A stretch of 64,000 nucleotides of DNA. It comes from Pedobacter soli (GTDB lineage Bacteria > Bacteroidota > Bacteroidia > Sphingobacteriales > Sphingobacteriaceae). Both the position numbers and the translations under genes were made by a program. Location of the stretch: the NCBI RefSeq assembly GCF_900101435.1, contig NZ_FMZH01000007.1:248001-312000 (forward strand), written 5' to 3'. Shown in pieces: positions 42,397 through 51,606 of this stretch. The notes under the pieces are model-generated. The model saw only the letters and a program-made list of their open reading frames with translations, ran no database searches and was not told the origin of the DNA. The stretch's first letter is position 1, and every line of letters starts with the position of its first letter.

Positions 42397-43500
42397 ATGA
42401 ATAATTCCCCAAAAATTATCATATCAGGTGGTGGCACCGGCGGGCACATTTTTCCCGCCGTAGCCATAGCCAATGCGCTCAAACGCTTGGTGCCCGCCTG
42501 TGAAATTTTGTTTGTGGGTGCAACAGGCCGGATGGAAATGGAAAAAGTTCCTGCGGCAGGATATAAAATAATTGGTTTAAACATTAGTGGGATGCAGCGG
42601 GGCTCGATTGTGAAAAATCTGGCGCTTCCATTTAAGGTAATCGGCAGCGTACGCAGGGCGATCCAAATCATTAATGATTTTAAACCTGATGCAGTAGTAG
42701 GGGTTGGTGGTTATGCTTCCGGACCTTTATTGTATGCCGCGTCGCTCAAAGGAATTCCATCCCTCATACAGGAACAGAATTCTTATGCCGGCGTTACCAA
42801 TAAATGGTTGGGTAGAAAAGCGGCTAAAATTTGTGTTGCTTTTGATCACATGGACCAGTTTTTTCCTGCAGACAGGATTTTAAAAACCGGTAATCCTGTA
42901 CGTCAGGAAGTGGTAGATATTAAAGGAAAACACCATGCCGGTGCCGAACTGCTAAAGCTCGATCCTTTAAAGAAAACCATTATGGTTACTGGTGGAAGTT
43001 TGGGGGCCGGTACACTGAATAAAGCAATTGAAAAACATTTGCCCGAAATTATTGCGCAGGATGTGCAGGTAATCTGGCAAACTGGTAAATATTACTACAA
43101 GGGGATTATTGAGCGGTTAGGGGAAGACTATCATCCTAATGTTCGGATCCTGGAGTTTTTAAATAAAATGGACCTGGCTTATGCCGCTGCAGATGTAATT
43201 ATCTCGCGGGCTGGAGCCGGAACCATTGCTGAGCTTTGCCTCATTGCCAAACCGGTAATTCTGGTGCCTTCACCAAATGTGGCAGAAGATCATCAGACCA
43301 AAAATGCAATGGCCCTGGTAAAAAAAGGAGCTGCGATTTTAATTAACGATCGCGCTGCAGAAGATACCCTGGTTAAAGAGGCCTTAGCCTTGTTGAACAA
43401 TAAAACACAAAGTGAGCAACTCTCGACAAACCTGGCTAAAATGGCATTGCCACAGGCAGATGAGATTATTGCCGGAGAAGTATTAAAGTTGATTGGATAA
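42397..43500 (+). CDS. murG: Lipid II synthase (GlcNAc transferase)
   Basis: 367 aa GT28 enzyme. N-terminal ISGGGTGGHIFPAVAIANAL, GVGGYASGPLLYAAS, QEQNSYAGVTNKWLG; C-terminal VTGGSLGAGTLNKAI and SRAGAGTIAELCLIAKPVILVPSPNVAEDHQTKNA. It adds GlcNAc from UDP-GlcNAc to lipid I at the cytoplasmic face. The ATG at 42397 immediately follows a four-codon mini-ORF, with a TAAATG junction. Confidence 0.97.
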   Translation: MNNSPKIIISGGGTGGHIFPAVAIANALKRLVPACEILFVGATGRMEMEKVPAAGYKIIGLNISGMQRGSIVKNLALPFKVIGSVRRAIQIINDFKPDAVVGVGGYASGPLLYAASLKGIPSLIQEQNSYAGVTNKWLGRKAAKICVAFDHMDQFFPADRILKTGNPVRQEVVDIKGKHHAGAELLKLDPLKKTIMVTGGSLGAGTLNKAIEKHLPEIIAQDVQVIWQTGKYYYKGIIERLGEDYHPNVRILEFLNKMDLAYAAADVIISRAGAGTIAELCLIAKPVILVPSPNVAEDHQTKNAMALVKKGAAILINDRAAEDTLVKEALALLNNKTQSEQLSTNLAKMALPQADEIIAGEVLKLIG

Positions 43501-43515
43501 AAGATATGAAAAAAT

Positions 43516-43606
43516 AGATGTGAGATATGAGAAATTAGATTTGAGATTGGGCATTACGTCGCAGTTCTCAAGTCTCATATCTCACATCTAGCATCTCAAA
43601 TCTAAT
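43516..43606. repeat. Interleaved inverted repeats between murG and murC
   Basis: Arm A (43516-43532, AGATGTGAGATATGAGA) is the exact complement of A' (43573-43589), and arm B (43534-43547, ATTAGATTTGAGAT) of B' (43593-43606). Their order A-B-A'-B' is not nested. Confidence 0.75.
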
Positions 43607-43610
43607 AAAA

Positions 43611-44966
43611 ATGGAATTAAGTAAAATAAACAGGGTTTTCTTCGTGGGTATCGGTGGTATCGGTATGAGTGCGCTTGCCCGTTATTTTGCTAAACGCGGA
43701 CAGGTGGTTTGTGGTTATGATAAAACCAGGACCAAGCTGACCGAAAAATTAGAGCAGGAAGGTATTTTAATTACCTACTTGGACGAAGCTGCTTCGCTGC
43801 CTTGTGCATTTTTGGATAATGAAGACGATACTTTAGTAGTTTACACACCAGCTATACCAAAAGATTCGAAGATTTTAAATCACTTCATTCATAAAGGTTT
43901 TAGCCTGAAAAAACGCTCAGAAGTATTGGGGATTATCAGTAAAGGTATGTTTTGCATTGCCGTAGCCGGTACTCATGGTAAAACAACCACTTCGTCAATT
44001 GTAGCACATATCTTAAAAGATACCGGCTACGATTGTACTGCCTTTCTAGGAGGTATTACCAGCAATTACAACAGTAATGTGCTTTTTGGCGATAATAATG
44101 TGGTGGTAGTAGAAGCCGATGAATACGATCGCTCTTTCCTTACATTACATCCAGATGTAGCTGTGGTAACCTCTATGGATGCCGATCATTTGGATATTTA
44201 TGGTGATAAAAGCCACCTGGAAGAATCTTTCCGTCTTTTTGCTGCACAGTTAAAAGATGACGGAAAGCTTTACACGCATGCGGGGCTGCCGCTGGCTAAT
44301 GGTATCAGTTATGCTGCCAGTGCTACTGCCAGCGCAAGGGCGGAAAACCTGAGGGTAGAGGGGGCGAAATTTGTGTTTGATTATGCCGATGACGCTCATA
44401 GCATAAAAGATATCAGCTTAATGCTGCCCGGAAAGCATAATGTAGAAAATACTACAGTAGCCATTGCAATTGCCCTGGCTTTGGGTATCGATGCTGATAA
44501 AGTGAAAAAGGCTGTTGCGAATTTTAAAGGGGTTAAACGCCGTTTCGAATATATTGTAAATAATGGCAGTCAGATCTATATCGATGATTATGCACATCAT
44601 CCTGAAGAGCTGAAAGCCTGTTTTGATGCAGTAAGGCAACTTTATCCGGATAAAAAGTTAACGGTTGTTTTTCAGCCACATCTGTTTACCCGCACAAGAG
44701 ATTTTGCTGATGAATTTGCAAAAGTTTTAAGCACAGCCGATGAATTGTTGCTGCTTGAAATTTATCCGGCCAGAGAATTGCCTTTGGAAGGTATAAATTC
44801 ACAGTTTTTGCTCGATAAAATTACATTGAGTGATAAGAGAATATGTGGAAAAGATTTTGTGGTTCAGTATGTTAAGGACACAAAACCTGAATTAATTTTA
44901 ACTGTAGGTGCCGGTGATATTGATACCATTATTGAACCTATAAAAAATACATTAAACAATGCTTAA
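43611..44966 (+). CDS. murC: UDP-N-acetylmuramate:L-alanine ligase
   Basis: 451 aa. FVGIGGIGMSALARYFAKRG at the N-terminus, P-loop VAGTHGKTTTSS, VVEADEYDRSFL, SMDADHLDIYGD and IYIDDYAHHPEELKA are characteristic. It adds the first amino acid of the stem peptide. The C-terminus overlaps ftsQ by eight bases. I considered the related Mpl ligase, but the dcw location and motif set favour MurC. Confidence 0.96.
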   Translation: MELSKINRVFFVGIGGIGMSALARYFAKRGQVVCGYDKTRTKLTEKLEQEGILITYLDEAASLPCAFLDNEDDTLVVYTPAIPKDSKILNHFIHKGFSLKKRSEVLGIISKGMFCIAVAGTHGKTTTSSIVAHILKDTGYDCTAFLGGITSNYNSNVLFGDNNVVVVEADEYDRSFLTLHPDVAVVTSMDADHLDIYGDKSHLEESFRLFAAQLKDDGKLYTHAGLPLANGISYAASATASARAENLRVEGAKFVFDYADDAHSIKDISLMLPGKHNVENTTVAIAIALALGIDADKVKKAVANFKGVKRRFEYIVNNGSQIYIDDYAHHPEELKACFDAVRQLYPDKKLTVVFQPHLFTRTRDFADEFAKVLSTADELLLLEIYPARELPLEGINSQFLLDKITLSDKRICGKDFVVQYVKDTKPELILTVGAGDIDTIIEPIKNTLNNA

Positions 44967-46179
44967 ACGAATAAACTGGAGCGCAATTTTTACTGGCTTC
45001 GCCTGGCTAATCAGTCTGGCAGGAGTGGTTGTGCTTTTGGGTTTTATCAACGTTAAAAAGCAAACCGTTAAATGTACCGATGTTAAAATTATTATCCCTG
45101 GTGCCGATAATTTTATTGAGCGCGAAGAAATTGATGAGATTTTAAAGCAGGATCAGGGGGTACTACTGGGTAGAAACCTAGAGAATATCAACATCCACCA
45201 GATAGAAAAGAAATTGCAGTCCAATCCTTACATCGGCTTTGCTAAGGTCTATGTAGATATGGATGGGGTATTGCACATTGAGGTAAAACAGCGCCAGCCA
45301 ATTGTACGTATTCTAAATGAAAACGGGCAGGATTTTTACATCGATAACGATGGTTTGAAAATGCCTATTTCATCAAACTTTACAGCCAATGTTTTGGTGG
45401 CTACAGGGCACATTAGCGAAGTTTTTGGTAGCAGGGTAGATACTTTACACACGCAATTGGCGCGCGATTTGTATAAAACGGCGCAGTACATTAAAAAAGA
45501 TACGCTCTGGGATTCGCAGATTGAGCAGATTGTAGTTGATCAGAAAAACGACATCACATTGATTCCAAGAGTGGGTAACCAGCGTATTATTTTGGGTAAT
45601 GCCGATTCGCTTGAAAAGAAAATGAAGAACCTGCTGTTGTTCTATAAAAAGGCCATGCCGCAGGTAGGTTGGGATACTTATAAAACGATAAATATCAAGT
45701 ACACCAATCAGATTGTATGCGAAAAAAGAGATTCGACAGAATTGGGTAAAAAAGGCAAAACTTTTTCTCTGGCCGATAGTTTGAGGATACAACGCAGTGT
45801 AGCCGATTCGCTGATCAGAAGTACAATTGGAGATGCAATGGATGACAGGCCTGAAGCGGATGAACCCGAAAAAGAAGAACCGAAAAAGGTAGTGCCAGCA
45901 AAACCAGAACCTAAAAAGCCGGAGCCGAAAAAAGTGGAACCTAAAAAGGTTGATGCCAAAAAAACGGAACCAGCTAAAAAAGAAGAAAAAAAGCCGGCAA
46001 CAACGCAGGCAAGTAAACCGAAGGAAGTAAAACCAGCGGATAAAAAGGAAAAACCGAAGCAAACGGTAACAACACAGCCAAAGCCGGCAAAATCTGCGGC
46101 AGATTTAAAAAAACAGAGAGAGGCGAGAGAGAAAGAAATCAAAGCCCTGGAAAAATTGTATAAAACTCAGCAAAATTAA
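44959..46179 (+). CDS. ftsQ: FtsQ-like division protein with long Lys/Pro/Glu tail
   Basis: 406 aa. A short cytoplasmic end and one membrane helix (FTGFAWLISLAGVVVLLGFI) lead to a POTRA-type domain (ADNFIEREEIDEILKQDQGVLLGRNLENINIHQIEKKLQSNPYIGFAKVYVDMDGVLHIEVKQRQPIVRI, in pieces) and the FtsQ beta domain to about residue 290. After about residue 295 the protein carries some 112 extra residues of low complexity, KPEPKK-type repeats ending in a charged helix (LKKQREAREKEIKALEKLY). FtsQ is normally 240-290 aa; by topology this tail would be periplasmic. It links FtsL/FtsB to the divisome. Confidence 0.9.
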   Translation: MLKRINWSAIFTGFAWLISLAGVVVLLGFINVKKQTVKCTDVKIIIPGADNFIEREEIDEILKQDQGVLLGRNLENINIHQIEKKLQSNPYIGFAKVYVDMDGVLHIEVKQRQPIVRILNENGQDFYIDNDGLKMPISSNFTANVLVATGHISEVFGSRVDTLHTQLARDLYKTAQYIKKDTLWDSQIEQIVVDQKNDITLIPRVGNQRIILGNADSLEKKMKNLLLFYKKAMPQVGWDTYKTINIKYTNQIVCEKRDSTELGKKGKTFSLADSLRIQRSVADSLIRSTIGDAMDDRPEADEPEKEEPKKVVPAKPEPKKPEPKKVEPKKVDAKKTEPAKKEEKKPATTQASKPKEVKPADKKEKPKQTVTTQPKPAKSAADLKKQREAREKEIKALEKLYKTQQN

Positions 46180-46184
46180 CGAAT

Positions 46185-47543
46185 ATGGACAAGGCAAAAT
46201 TTACCAGTCAGTCGCCCATTGTAGTAGGATTGGATATCGGTACTACAAAAATTTGTGTTATCGTTGGTCGTAGAACACAGCACGGTAAGATCGAGATCTT
46301 AGGGATAGGGAAAGCAGAATCGGCGGGAGTAACACGTGGAGTGGTTTCTAATATCCAAAAAACCGTACAGGGCATTGCTCAAGCAGTTGAAGTAGCAAGC
46401 GGACAATCCAATGTAGAAATACAGGTGGTAAATGTGGGTATTGCTGGTCAGCACATCAAAAGCTTACAGCACCGGGGGATTTTAACAAGAAGAGAACTAA
46501 ACAACGAAATCGGCAAAAAAGATATCGATAAGCTAATCGACGATATGTTTAAGCTGGTAATGCCACCGGGTGAGGAGATCATCCATGTATTGCCGCAAGA
46601 ATTTACCATCGATAACGAACCGGGTATCAAAGATCCGATTGGTATGGCAGGCGTGCGTCTGGAAGCCAACTTCCACATCATCTCCGGTCAGGTTACCGCA
46701 GTAAAAAATATTATTAAATGTGTAAACAATGCAGGGCTGCAAACTCAGGATTTAATTCTTGAGCCATTGGCTTCGTCTGAATCGGTGTTGAGCGAGGAAG
46801 AAAAAGAAGCTGGTATTGCCTTGGTTGATATTGGTGGTGGTACTACCGATATCGCTATTTTCCACGAAGGTATTATCCGTCATACTGCGGTGATCCCATT
46901 TGGTGGCAATAGTGTTACCGAAGATATCAGAGAAGGCTGTTCGGTAATGCGCAACCAGGCTGAGTTGTTGAAAACGCGTTTCGGTTCGGCACTGGCTGAG
47001 GAAAACAAAGAAAACGAAATCATTTGTGTTCCGGGACTACGTGGTCGCGAACCGAAAGAAATTTCGGTTAAAAACCTGGCTTATGTAATTCAGGCCCGTA
47101 TGGAAGAAATCATCGAGCATGTTTACTACGAGATCAAATCTTCAGGTTACGAGAAAAAACTCATTGGTGGTATCGTAATTACAGGTGGTGGTGCTTTATT
47201 AAAACACTTATCGCAGGCGGTAGAATATGTAACCGGTTTAGATTGCCGTATTGGTTATCCAAATGAGCATTTATCTAAATACGAAGATATGCCTAAAGCC
47301 ATTTACGACGATTTGAAAAGCCCGATGTATGCAACCAGTGTTGGCTTGTTGATTAAAGGAATCCAGAAAGCTGAAGAGCTGATTGAAGAAATGAAACAAC
47401 CTGGTGTTTTTGTAGAGAAACCAAAAGCTGCAAAGGAAAAGGAAAAACGCGGACCTGGTTTGTTCGATAAATTATTGGCAAAAACAAGGACTTTCATTCA
47501 GGATGATATGAATGTGAGCGATGAAGATTACTTGAAAAGCTAA
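46185..47543 (+). CDS. ftsA: Cell division protein FtsA
   Basis: 452 aa actin-fold ATPase: VGLDIGTTKICVIVGR (phosphate 1), VNVGIAGQHIKSL, IALVDIGGGTTDIAIF (phosphate 2), and GGIVITGGGALLKHL (adenosine site). The SHS2/1C domain lies near residues 85-165. A Lys/Glu-rich stretch and C-terminal GLFDKLLAKTRTFIQDDM may form the amphipathic membrane-binding helix, although it is followed by more residues than usual. It tethers FtsZ to the membrane. Confidence 0.97.
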   Translation: MDKAKFTSQSPIVVGLDIGTTKICVIVGRRTQHGKIEILGIGKAESAGVTRGVVSNIQKTVQGIAQAVEVASGQSNVEIQVVNVGIAGQHIKSLQHRGILTRRELNNEIGKKDIDKLIDDMFKLVMPPGEEIIHVLPQEFTIDNEPGIKDPIGMAGVRLEANFHIISGQVTAVKNIIKCVNNAGLQTQDLILEPLASSESVLSEEEKEAGIALVDIGGGTTDIAIFHEGIIRHTAVIPFGGNSVTEDIREGCSVMRNQAELLKTRFGSALAEENKENEIICVPGLRGREPKEISVKNLAYVIQARMEEIIEHVYYEIKSSGYEKKLIGGIVITGGGALLKHLSQAVEYVTGLDCRIGYPNEHLSKYEDMPKAIYDDLKSPMYATSVGLLIKGIQKAEELIEEMKQPGVFVEKPKAAKEKEKRGPGLFDKLLAKTRTFIQDDMNVSDEDYLKS

Positions 47544-47546
47544 TTA

Positions 47547-47608
47547 TTTTTCAACAAAGAAAGAGTTTTCCACATTCTTAACACTTGTGGAAAACGTCTG
47601 TTGAAAAA
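47547..47608. promoter_or_regulatory. Nested perfect inverted repeats between ftsA and ftsZ
   Basis: Outer arms TTTTTCAACA (47547-47556) / TGTTGAAAAA (47599-47608) enclose inner arms GTTTTCCAC (47565-47573) / GTGGAAAAC (47587-47595). Could be an RNA hairpin, a cruciform or a two-site operator. The inner arms contain TTTTCCACA-type nonamers similar to DnaA boxes. Confidence 0.65.
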
Positions 47609-47673
47609 GTGTTAATATTACATTGAGTAATGAACAGAATTTAAAAATTTTTAAACAACTGATTCATAAAGAT

Positions 47674-49308
47674 ATGCAGTTCGAAATGTTAAAAGATAAG
47701 TCTTCAATCATCAAGGTTATTGGTGTTGGAGGCGGTGGCGGCAACGCGGTGAACCATATGTACCTGTCGGGTATTACTGGTGTGGATTTTATTATTTGTA
47801 ATACAGATGCCCAGGCTTTGGAATCTAGCCCTATCCCTAACAAGGTACAATTAGGTGCTAGTTTAACCGAAGGAATGGGAGCTGGTTCTATCCCGGAGGT
47901 TGGTAAAAACTCTGCAATAGAAAATATAGATGATATTAAGGCAATGTTGGGTAGTACCACTAAAATGCTTTTTATTACGGCAGGAATGGGTGGTGGTACC
48001 GGAACAGGTGCTTCGCCAATTATTGCTAAAGCTGCTAAAGAACTTGATATTTTAACCGTGGCTATTATTACCACGCCTTTTTCTTTCGAAGGGAAAAGAC
48101 GTAGGTTGCAGGCCGACGAAGGGATGGAAGAACTGAAGAAATACGTAGATTCTTATCTCGTAATTTCTAACGACCGCCTGCGCGAGATTTTCGGAAACTT
48201 AACCTTAGGCTCAGCTTTCGGTCAGGCCGATGATATCTTAACCACTGCTGCCAAAGGTATTGCCGAAATCATTACTGTTCCAGGTTATATCAACGTGGAT
48301 TTTAAAGATGTGCGTACGGTAATGAAAGATAGCGGTGTTGCTATTATGGGTAGCTTTGCTGCCGAAGGCGACGAGCGTGCATTACAAGCGGTAGAAGGTG
48401 CTTTGGCTTCTCCATTATTAAAAGATAACGAAATTGAAGGTGCACGTTATATTCTGTTGAATATCAGCTCTGGTTTACGTGAAGTAACCATGGATGAGGT
48501 TTCGATCATTACCGATTACATCCAGGAAAAAGCAGGTTTATCTGCCGATTTAATCTGGGGTAACTGTACCGACGAATCTTTGAGCGATAAGCTTTCTGTA
48601 ACCATTATTGCCACAGGTTTCCAAACTTCAGAAGAACGCGTTTACGAAGAAAAAAATAAAAAGAAAATATCACTGTTAACACCAGAAGAAGCGCCACTAG
48701 TTCGTCCCGTTGAACCAGTAAATTCTTTTATCCAGCCTAAAGCTGCTCCATCATACGAGCCGGTTTTAAAAGCTAAAGAAGAGATTTCGCAAGTAGATCT
48801 GTTTGGTGGTATGTTCAATAAGCCCGAGACTCAGAAAGTTCAGGAGCCTGAAAATAATATCGTTCGTCATACATTGATCGAGGAAGAACCTCGTGGTGTG
48901 GAAGAACCTCAGGAAACTGGTTTCGAATTTGAAGTGAAACTGGCAGAAACCAATTTCGTTTTCGAAACCCCGGTTGCAGAAGTGGCTCAAATGCATGTAC
49001 CTGAGCCAGAACCAGAAATGCCGGTTGTTGGTTTAGACGATGATAAGAGCGACGAATCGATGGAAGAGCAATTGAAAAAATCAAAAGAACGTATTTTACG
49101 TTTAAAAGATTTGAGCATGAAATTGCGTACTACCAATGGTTTACAGGAACTGGAAAACGAACCAGCTTACAAACGCAAACAAATGCAGTTACAGCAGGTT
49201 CAGCATTCATCAGAATCGCAGGTTAGCCGTTTTACGCTAAGCAACGATCAGGATGGAGGTACAGAAATCAGACCGAACAATTCTTTTCTGCACGACAACG
49301 TTGACTAA
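47674..49308 (+). CDS. ftsZ: Cell division GTPase FtsZ
   Basis: 544 aa from the ATG at 47674 (MQFEMLKDKSSIIKVIGVGG), the usual start for Bacteroidota FtsZ; a TTG at 47623 is in frame. GTP-binding GMGGGTGTGASP, the IICNTDAQAL and synergy-loop region NVDFKDVRTVMKDSG are intact. From about residue 335 there is a long acidic/Pro linker (about 150 residues) and a coiled-coil-like segment (MEEQLKKSKERILRLKDLSMKLR) before a non-canonical C-terminus. Ends at a strong terminator, closing the cluster. Confidence 0.97.
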   Translation: MQFEMLKDKSSIIKVIGVGGGGGNAVNHMYLSGITGVDFIICNTDAQALESSPIPNKVQLGASLTEGMGAGSIPEVGKNSAIENIDDIKAMLGSTTKMLFITAGMGGGTGTGASPIIAKAAKELDILTVAIITTPFSFEGKRRRLQADEGMEELKKYVDSYLVISNDRLREIFGNLTLGSAFGQADDILTTAAKGIAEIITVPGYINVDFKDVRTVMKDSGVAIMGSFAAEGDERALQAVEGALASPLLKDNEIEGARYILLNISSGLREVTMDEVSIITDYIQEKAGLSADLIWGNCTDESLSDKLSVTIIATGFQTSEERVYEEKNKKKISLLTPEEAPLVRPVEPVNSFIQPKAAPSYEPVLKAKEEISQVDLFGGMFNKPETQKVQEPENNIVRHTLIEEEPRGVEEPQETGFEFEVKLAETNFVFETPVAEVAQMHVPEPEPEMPVVGLDDDKSDESMEEQLKKSKERILRLKDLSMKLRTTNGLQELENEPAYKRKQMQLQQVQHSSESQVSRFTLSNDQDGGTEIRPNNSFLHDNVD

Positions 49309-49330
49309 ATCGACCCGAAATAATACCTTT

Positions 49331-49362
49331 AAAAGCCCCGAAATAAAAACCGGGGCTTTTTT
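49331..49362 (+). terminator. Terminator of the dcw cluster
   Basis: AAAAGCCCCG / CGGGGCTTTT, a perfect 10-bp stem with a ten-base A-rich loop and a T6 run. Confidence 0.85.
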
Positions 49363-49479
49363 GGCATAAAATTAGCAAGGTGAAAATGTTAATTGACAGC
49401 CAGCGGATGAATACGGTTGATTTTAAGCTGAATAAAGCGTAAATTCGCAGAATTTTATAATAAAAAAACAGGTAATACA

Positions 49480-50721
49480 TTGGATATATTTGATAAAATA
49501 GCAAAACACATGGGGCCAATTGGCCAACACCAGAAATGGTCTCATGGGTACTTCTCGTTTCCAAAATTAGAGGGAGAAATTGCACCACACATGCAGTTTA
49601 AAGGAAAAGAGCATTTGGTTTGGAGCTTAAACAATTATTTAGGTTTGGCCAATCACCCCGAAGTAAGAAAGGCAGATGAAGAGGCGGCAGCGCAGTACGG
49701 TATGGCTTACCCTATGGGTGCCCGTATGATGAGCGGTAACTCTAAGTTTCACGAGCAGTTAGAGCAGGAATTGGCTGCATTTGTAGGAAAGCCTGATGCA
49801 TTTTTATTAAATTATGGTTATCAGGGTATGGTATCGATTATCGATACGCTTGTTGATCGTAACGATGTTATTGTTTACGATGCCGAATCGCATGCTTGTA
49901 TTATCGATGGTTTACGTTTGCACATGGGCAAACGTTTTGTATACAAACACAATGATATCGAGAGTGCCCGTAAACAATTAGAGCGCGCTACCAAATTAAC
50001 ACAAGAATCTGGTGGTGGTATTTTGTTAATTACCGAAGGTGTTTTCGGTATGAGCGGCGCTCAGGGAAAACTGAAAGAAATTGTTGATCTTAAAAAAGAA
50101 TTCGAATTCCGTATCCTGGTTGATGATGCACATGGTTTTGGTACCATGGGTAAAACAGGTGCGGGCACACACGAAGCTCAGGATTGTATCGATGGGATTG
50201 ATGTGTATTTCGGTACTTTCGCGAAATCCATGGCAGGTATCGGTGCTTTCGTGGCTTCTACCGAAGAAATTACCAATTTCTTAAGGTATAACATGCGTTC
50301 GCAAACTTTTGCCAAAGCTTTACCAATGCCAATGGTAATCGGTTTGTTAAAACGTTTAGAATTATTGAAAAGCCGTCCGGAGTTAAAAGATAAACTTTGG
50401 GAAATCGCCATGACCTTGCAAAAAGGTTTACGTGAGCGTGGTTTCGATTTAGGCGTTACCGATTCGGTAGTTACTCCTGTTTTCCTAAAAGGAGAGCTTT
50501 CTGATGCGACTGCACTTACTTTCGATTTACGCGAAAATTATGGTATATTCTGTTCAATCGTAGTGTATCCGGTAATTCCTAAAGGAATGATCGAATTGCG
50601 TTTAATCCCTACAGCTGTACATACTTTAGAAGATGTACAACGTACTTTAGATGCATTTAGTGAAGTAGCTGAGAAATTAGAAAACGGTTATTACAAAGAA
50701 AACCAATTTGCTACTGCATAA
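49480..50721 (+). CDS. Serine palmitoyltransferase-like PLP enzyme (alpha-oxoamine synthase)
   Basis: 413 aa. FDKIAKHMGPIGQ and GYFSFPKLEG at the N-terminus, LNNYLGLANHPEVRKA, GMAYPMGARMMSGNSKFHEQLE, VDDAHGFGTMGKTGAG and the PLP-lysine segment FGTFAKSMAGIGAF place it in the AOS family. In Bacteroidota this subgroup is serine palmitoyltransferase, the first step of sphingolipid synthesis; glycine C-acetyltransferase (Kbl) is the alternative. The start is a TTG (49480-49482), supported by the conserved residues it adds; the first ATG is ten codons further. Confidence 0.85.
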   Translation: MDIFDKIAKHMGPIGQHQKWSHGYFSFPKLEGEIAPHMQFKGKEHLVWSLNNYLGLANHPEVRKADEEAAAQYGMAYPMGARMMSGNSKFHEQLEQELAAFVGKPDAFLLNYGYQGMVSIIDTLVDRNDVIVYDAESHACIIDGLRLHMGKRFVYKHNDIESARKQLERATKLTQESGGGILLITEGVFGMSGAQGKLKEIVDLKKEFEFRILVDDAHGFGTMGKTGAGTHEAQDCIDGIDVYFGTFAKSMAGIGAFVASTEEITNFLRYNMRSQTFAKALPMPMVIGLLKRLELLKSRPELKDKLWEIAMTLQKGLRERGFDLGVTDSVVTPVFLKGELSDATALTFDLRENYGIFCSIVVYPVIPKGMIELRLIPTAVHTLEDVQRTLDAFSEVAEKLENGYYKENQFATA

Positions 50722-50739
50722 GCGGCAAATTAATCATAA

Positions 50740-50775
50740 AAAAACCGGTTATTGATAAAAAAATAACCGGTTTTT
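50740..50775. terminator. Bidirectional terminator
   Basis: AAAAACCGGTTAT / ATAACCGGTTTTT, perfect 13-bp stem with T-runs on both strands, between convergent genes. Confidence 0.85.
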
Positions 50776-50790
50776 GTTTTTAAAGGCCTT

Positions 50791-51606
50791 TTAAGATTTA
50801 ATAAAAGCTAAAATATCTTGATTAATGGTTTCAGCTTCTGTAGTTGGCATGCCATGCGGAAAGCCTGGATAAGCAATCAGTTTACCGTTTTGTAATAACG
50901 CTACAGCTTTAGGTGCCTGGTGGAAAGGAACAATTTGATCGTCTTCGCCATGAAGCACCAATACTGGTACTGTGATGCTTTTAAGATCTTCAGTTAAATC
51001 AGTCTCAGAAAAGGCTTTAATGCCTTCGTAGTGCGCTTTAACCGAACCCATCATGCCCTGACGCCACCAGTTGTTTTTAACGCCTGCATCCGCTTTGACA
51101 CCTTCGCGGTTGTAACCATAAAACGCATCTGTAAAATCGTGGTAATATTGTGCCCTGTTAAAACCAGTACCCTGACGTATTCCATCAAAAACAGCCAAAG
51201 GTACTCCTTCAGGGTTTTGTTCACTTTGGATCATAATTGGGGTAATGGCACTGATTAATACCGCTTTTGCTACACGATCGCCATTTTTTGCTACGTATCT
51301 GGCTACTTCACCACCACCGGTAGAATGGCCAATGTGTATCGCATCTCTTAAATCTAATGCTGCAGTTAACTCTGCAACATCTGCCGCATAGGTTTCAATG
51401 TTGTGTCCTTCAGAAACCTGGCTCGAACGGCCATGTCCCCTGCGGTCGTGCGCAATTACACGGTAGCCCTGGTTAACAAAAAACATCATCTGGGTATCCC
51501 AGTCATCTCCCGATAATGGCCATCCGTGGTGGAAAACAATTGGCTGTCCTGTACCCCAATCTTTATAATAGATTTCGGTTCCGTCTTTTACTTTAATAGT
51601 ACTCAT
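50791..51606 (-). CDS. Alpha/beta hydrolase (non-heme chloroperoxidase/esterase type)
   Basis: 271 aa. Oxyanion region FHHGWPLSGDDWD, HDRRGHGRSSQ, nucleophile GHSTGGGE (Ser95), acid GEDDQIVPF (about 222) and histidine FPHGMPTT (about 251) form a complete catalytic triad. The family of cofactor-free haloperoxidases and aryl esterases shares this pattern; the natural substrate is generally unknown. Single-gene unit, stress-related in some relatives. Confidence 0.9.
   Translation of the reverse strand: MSTIKVKDGTEIYYKDWGTGQPIVFHHGWPLSGDDWDTQMMFFVNQGYRVIAHDRRGHGRSSQVSEGHNIETYAADVAELTAALDLRDAIHIGHSTGGGEVARYVAKNGDRVAKAVLISAITPIMIQSEQNPEGVPLAVFDGIRQGTGFNRAQYYHDFTDAFYGYNREGVKADAGVKNNWWRQGMMGSVKAHYEGIKAFSETDLTEDLKSITVPVLVLHGEDDQIVPFHQAPKAVALLQNGKLIAYPGFPHGMPTTEAETINQDILAFIKS

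Noticed and set aside
45445..46062. 205-codon open frame opposite the ftsQ tail
   Set aside because: Phe/Arg-rich mirror of Lys/Glu codons on the coding strand; a shadow of ftsQ.
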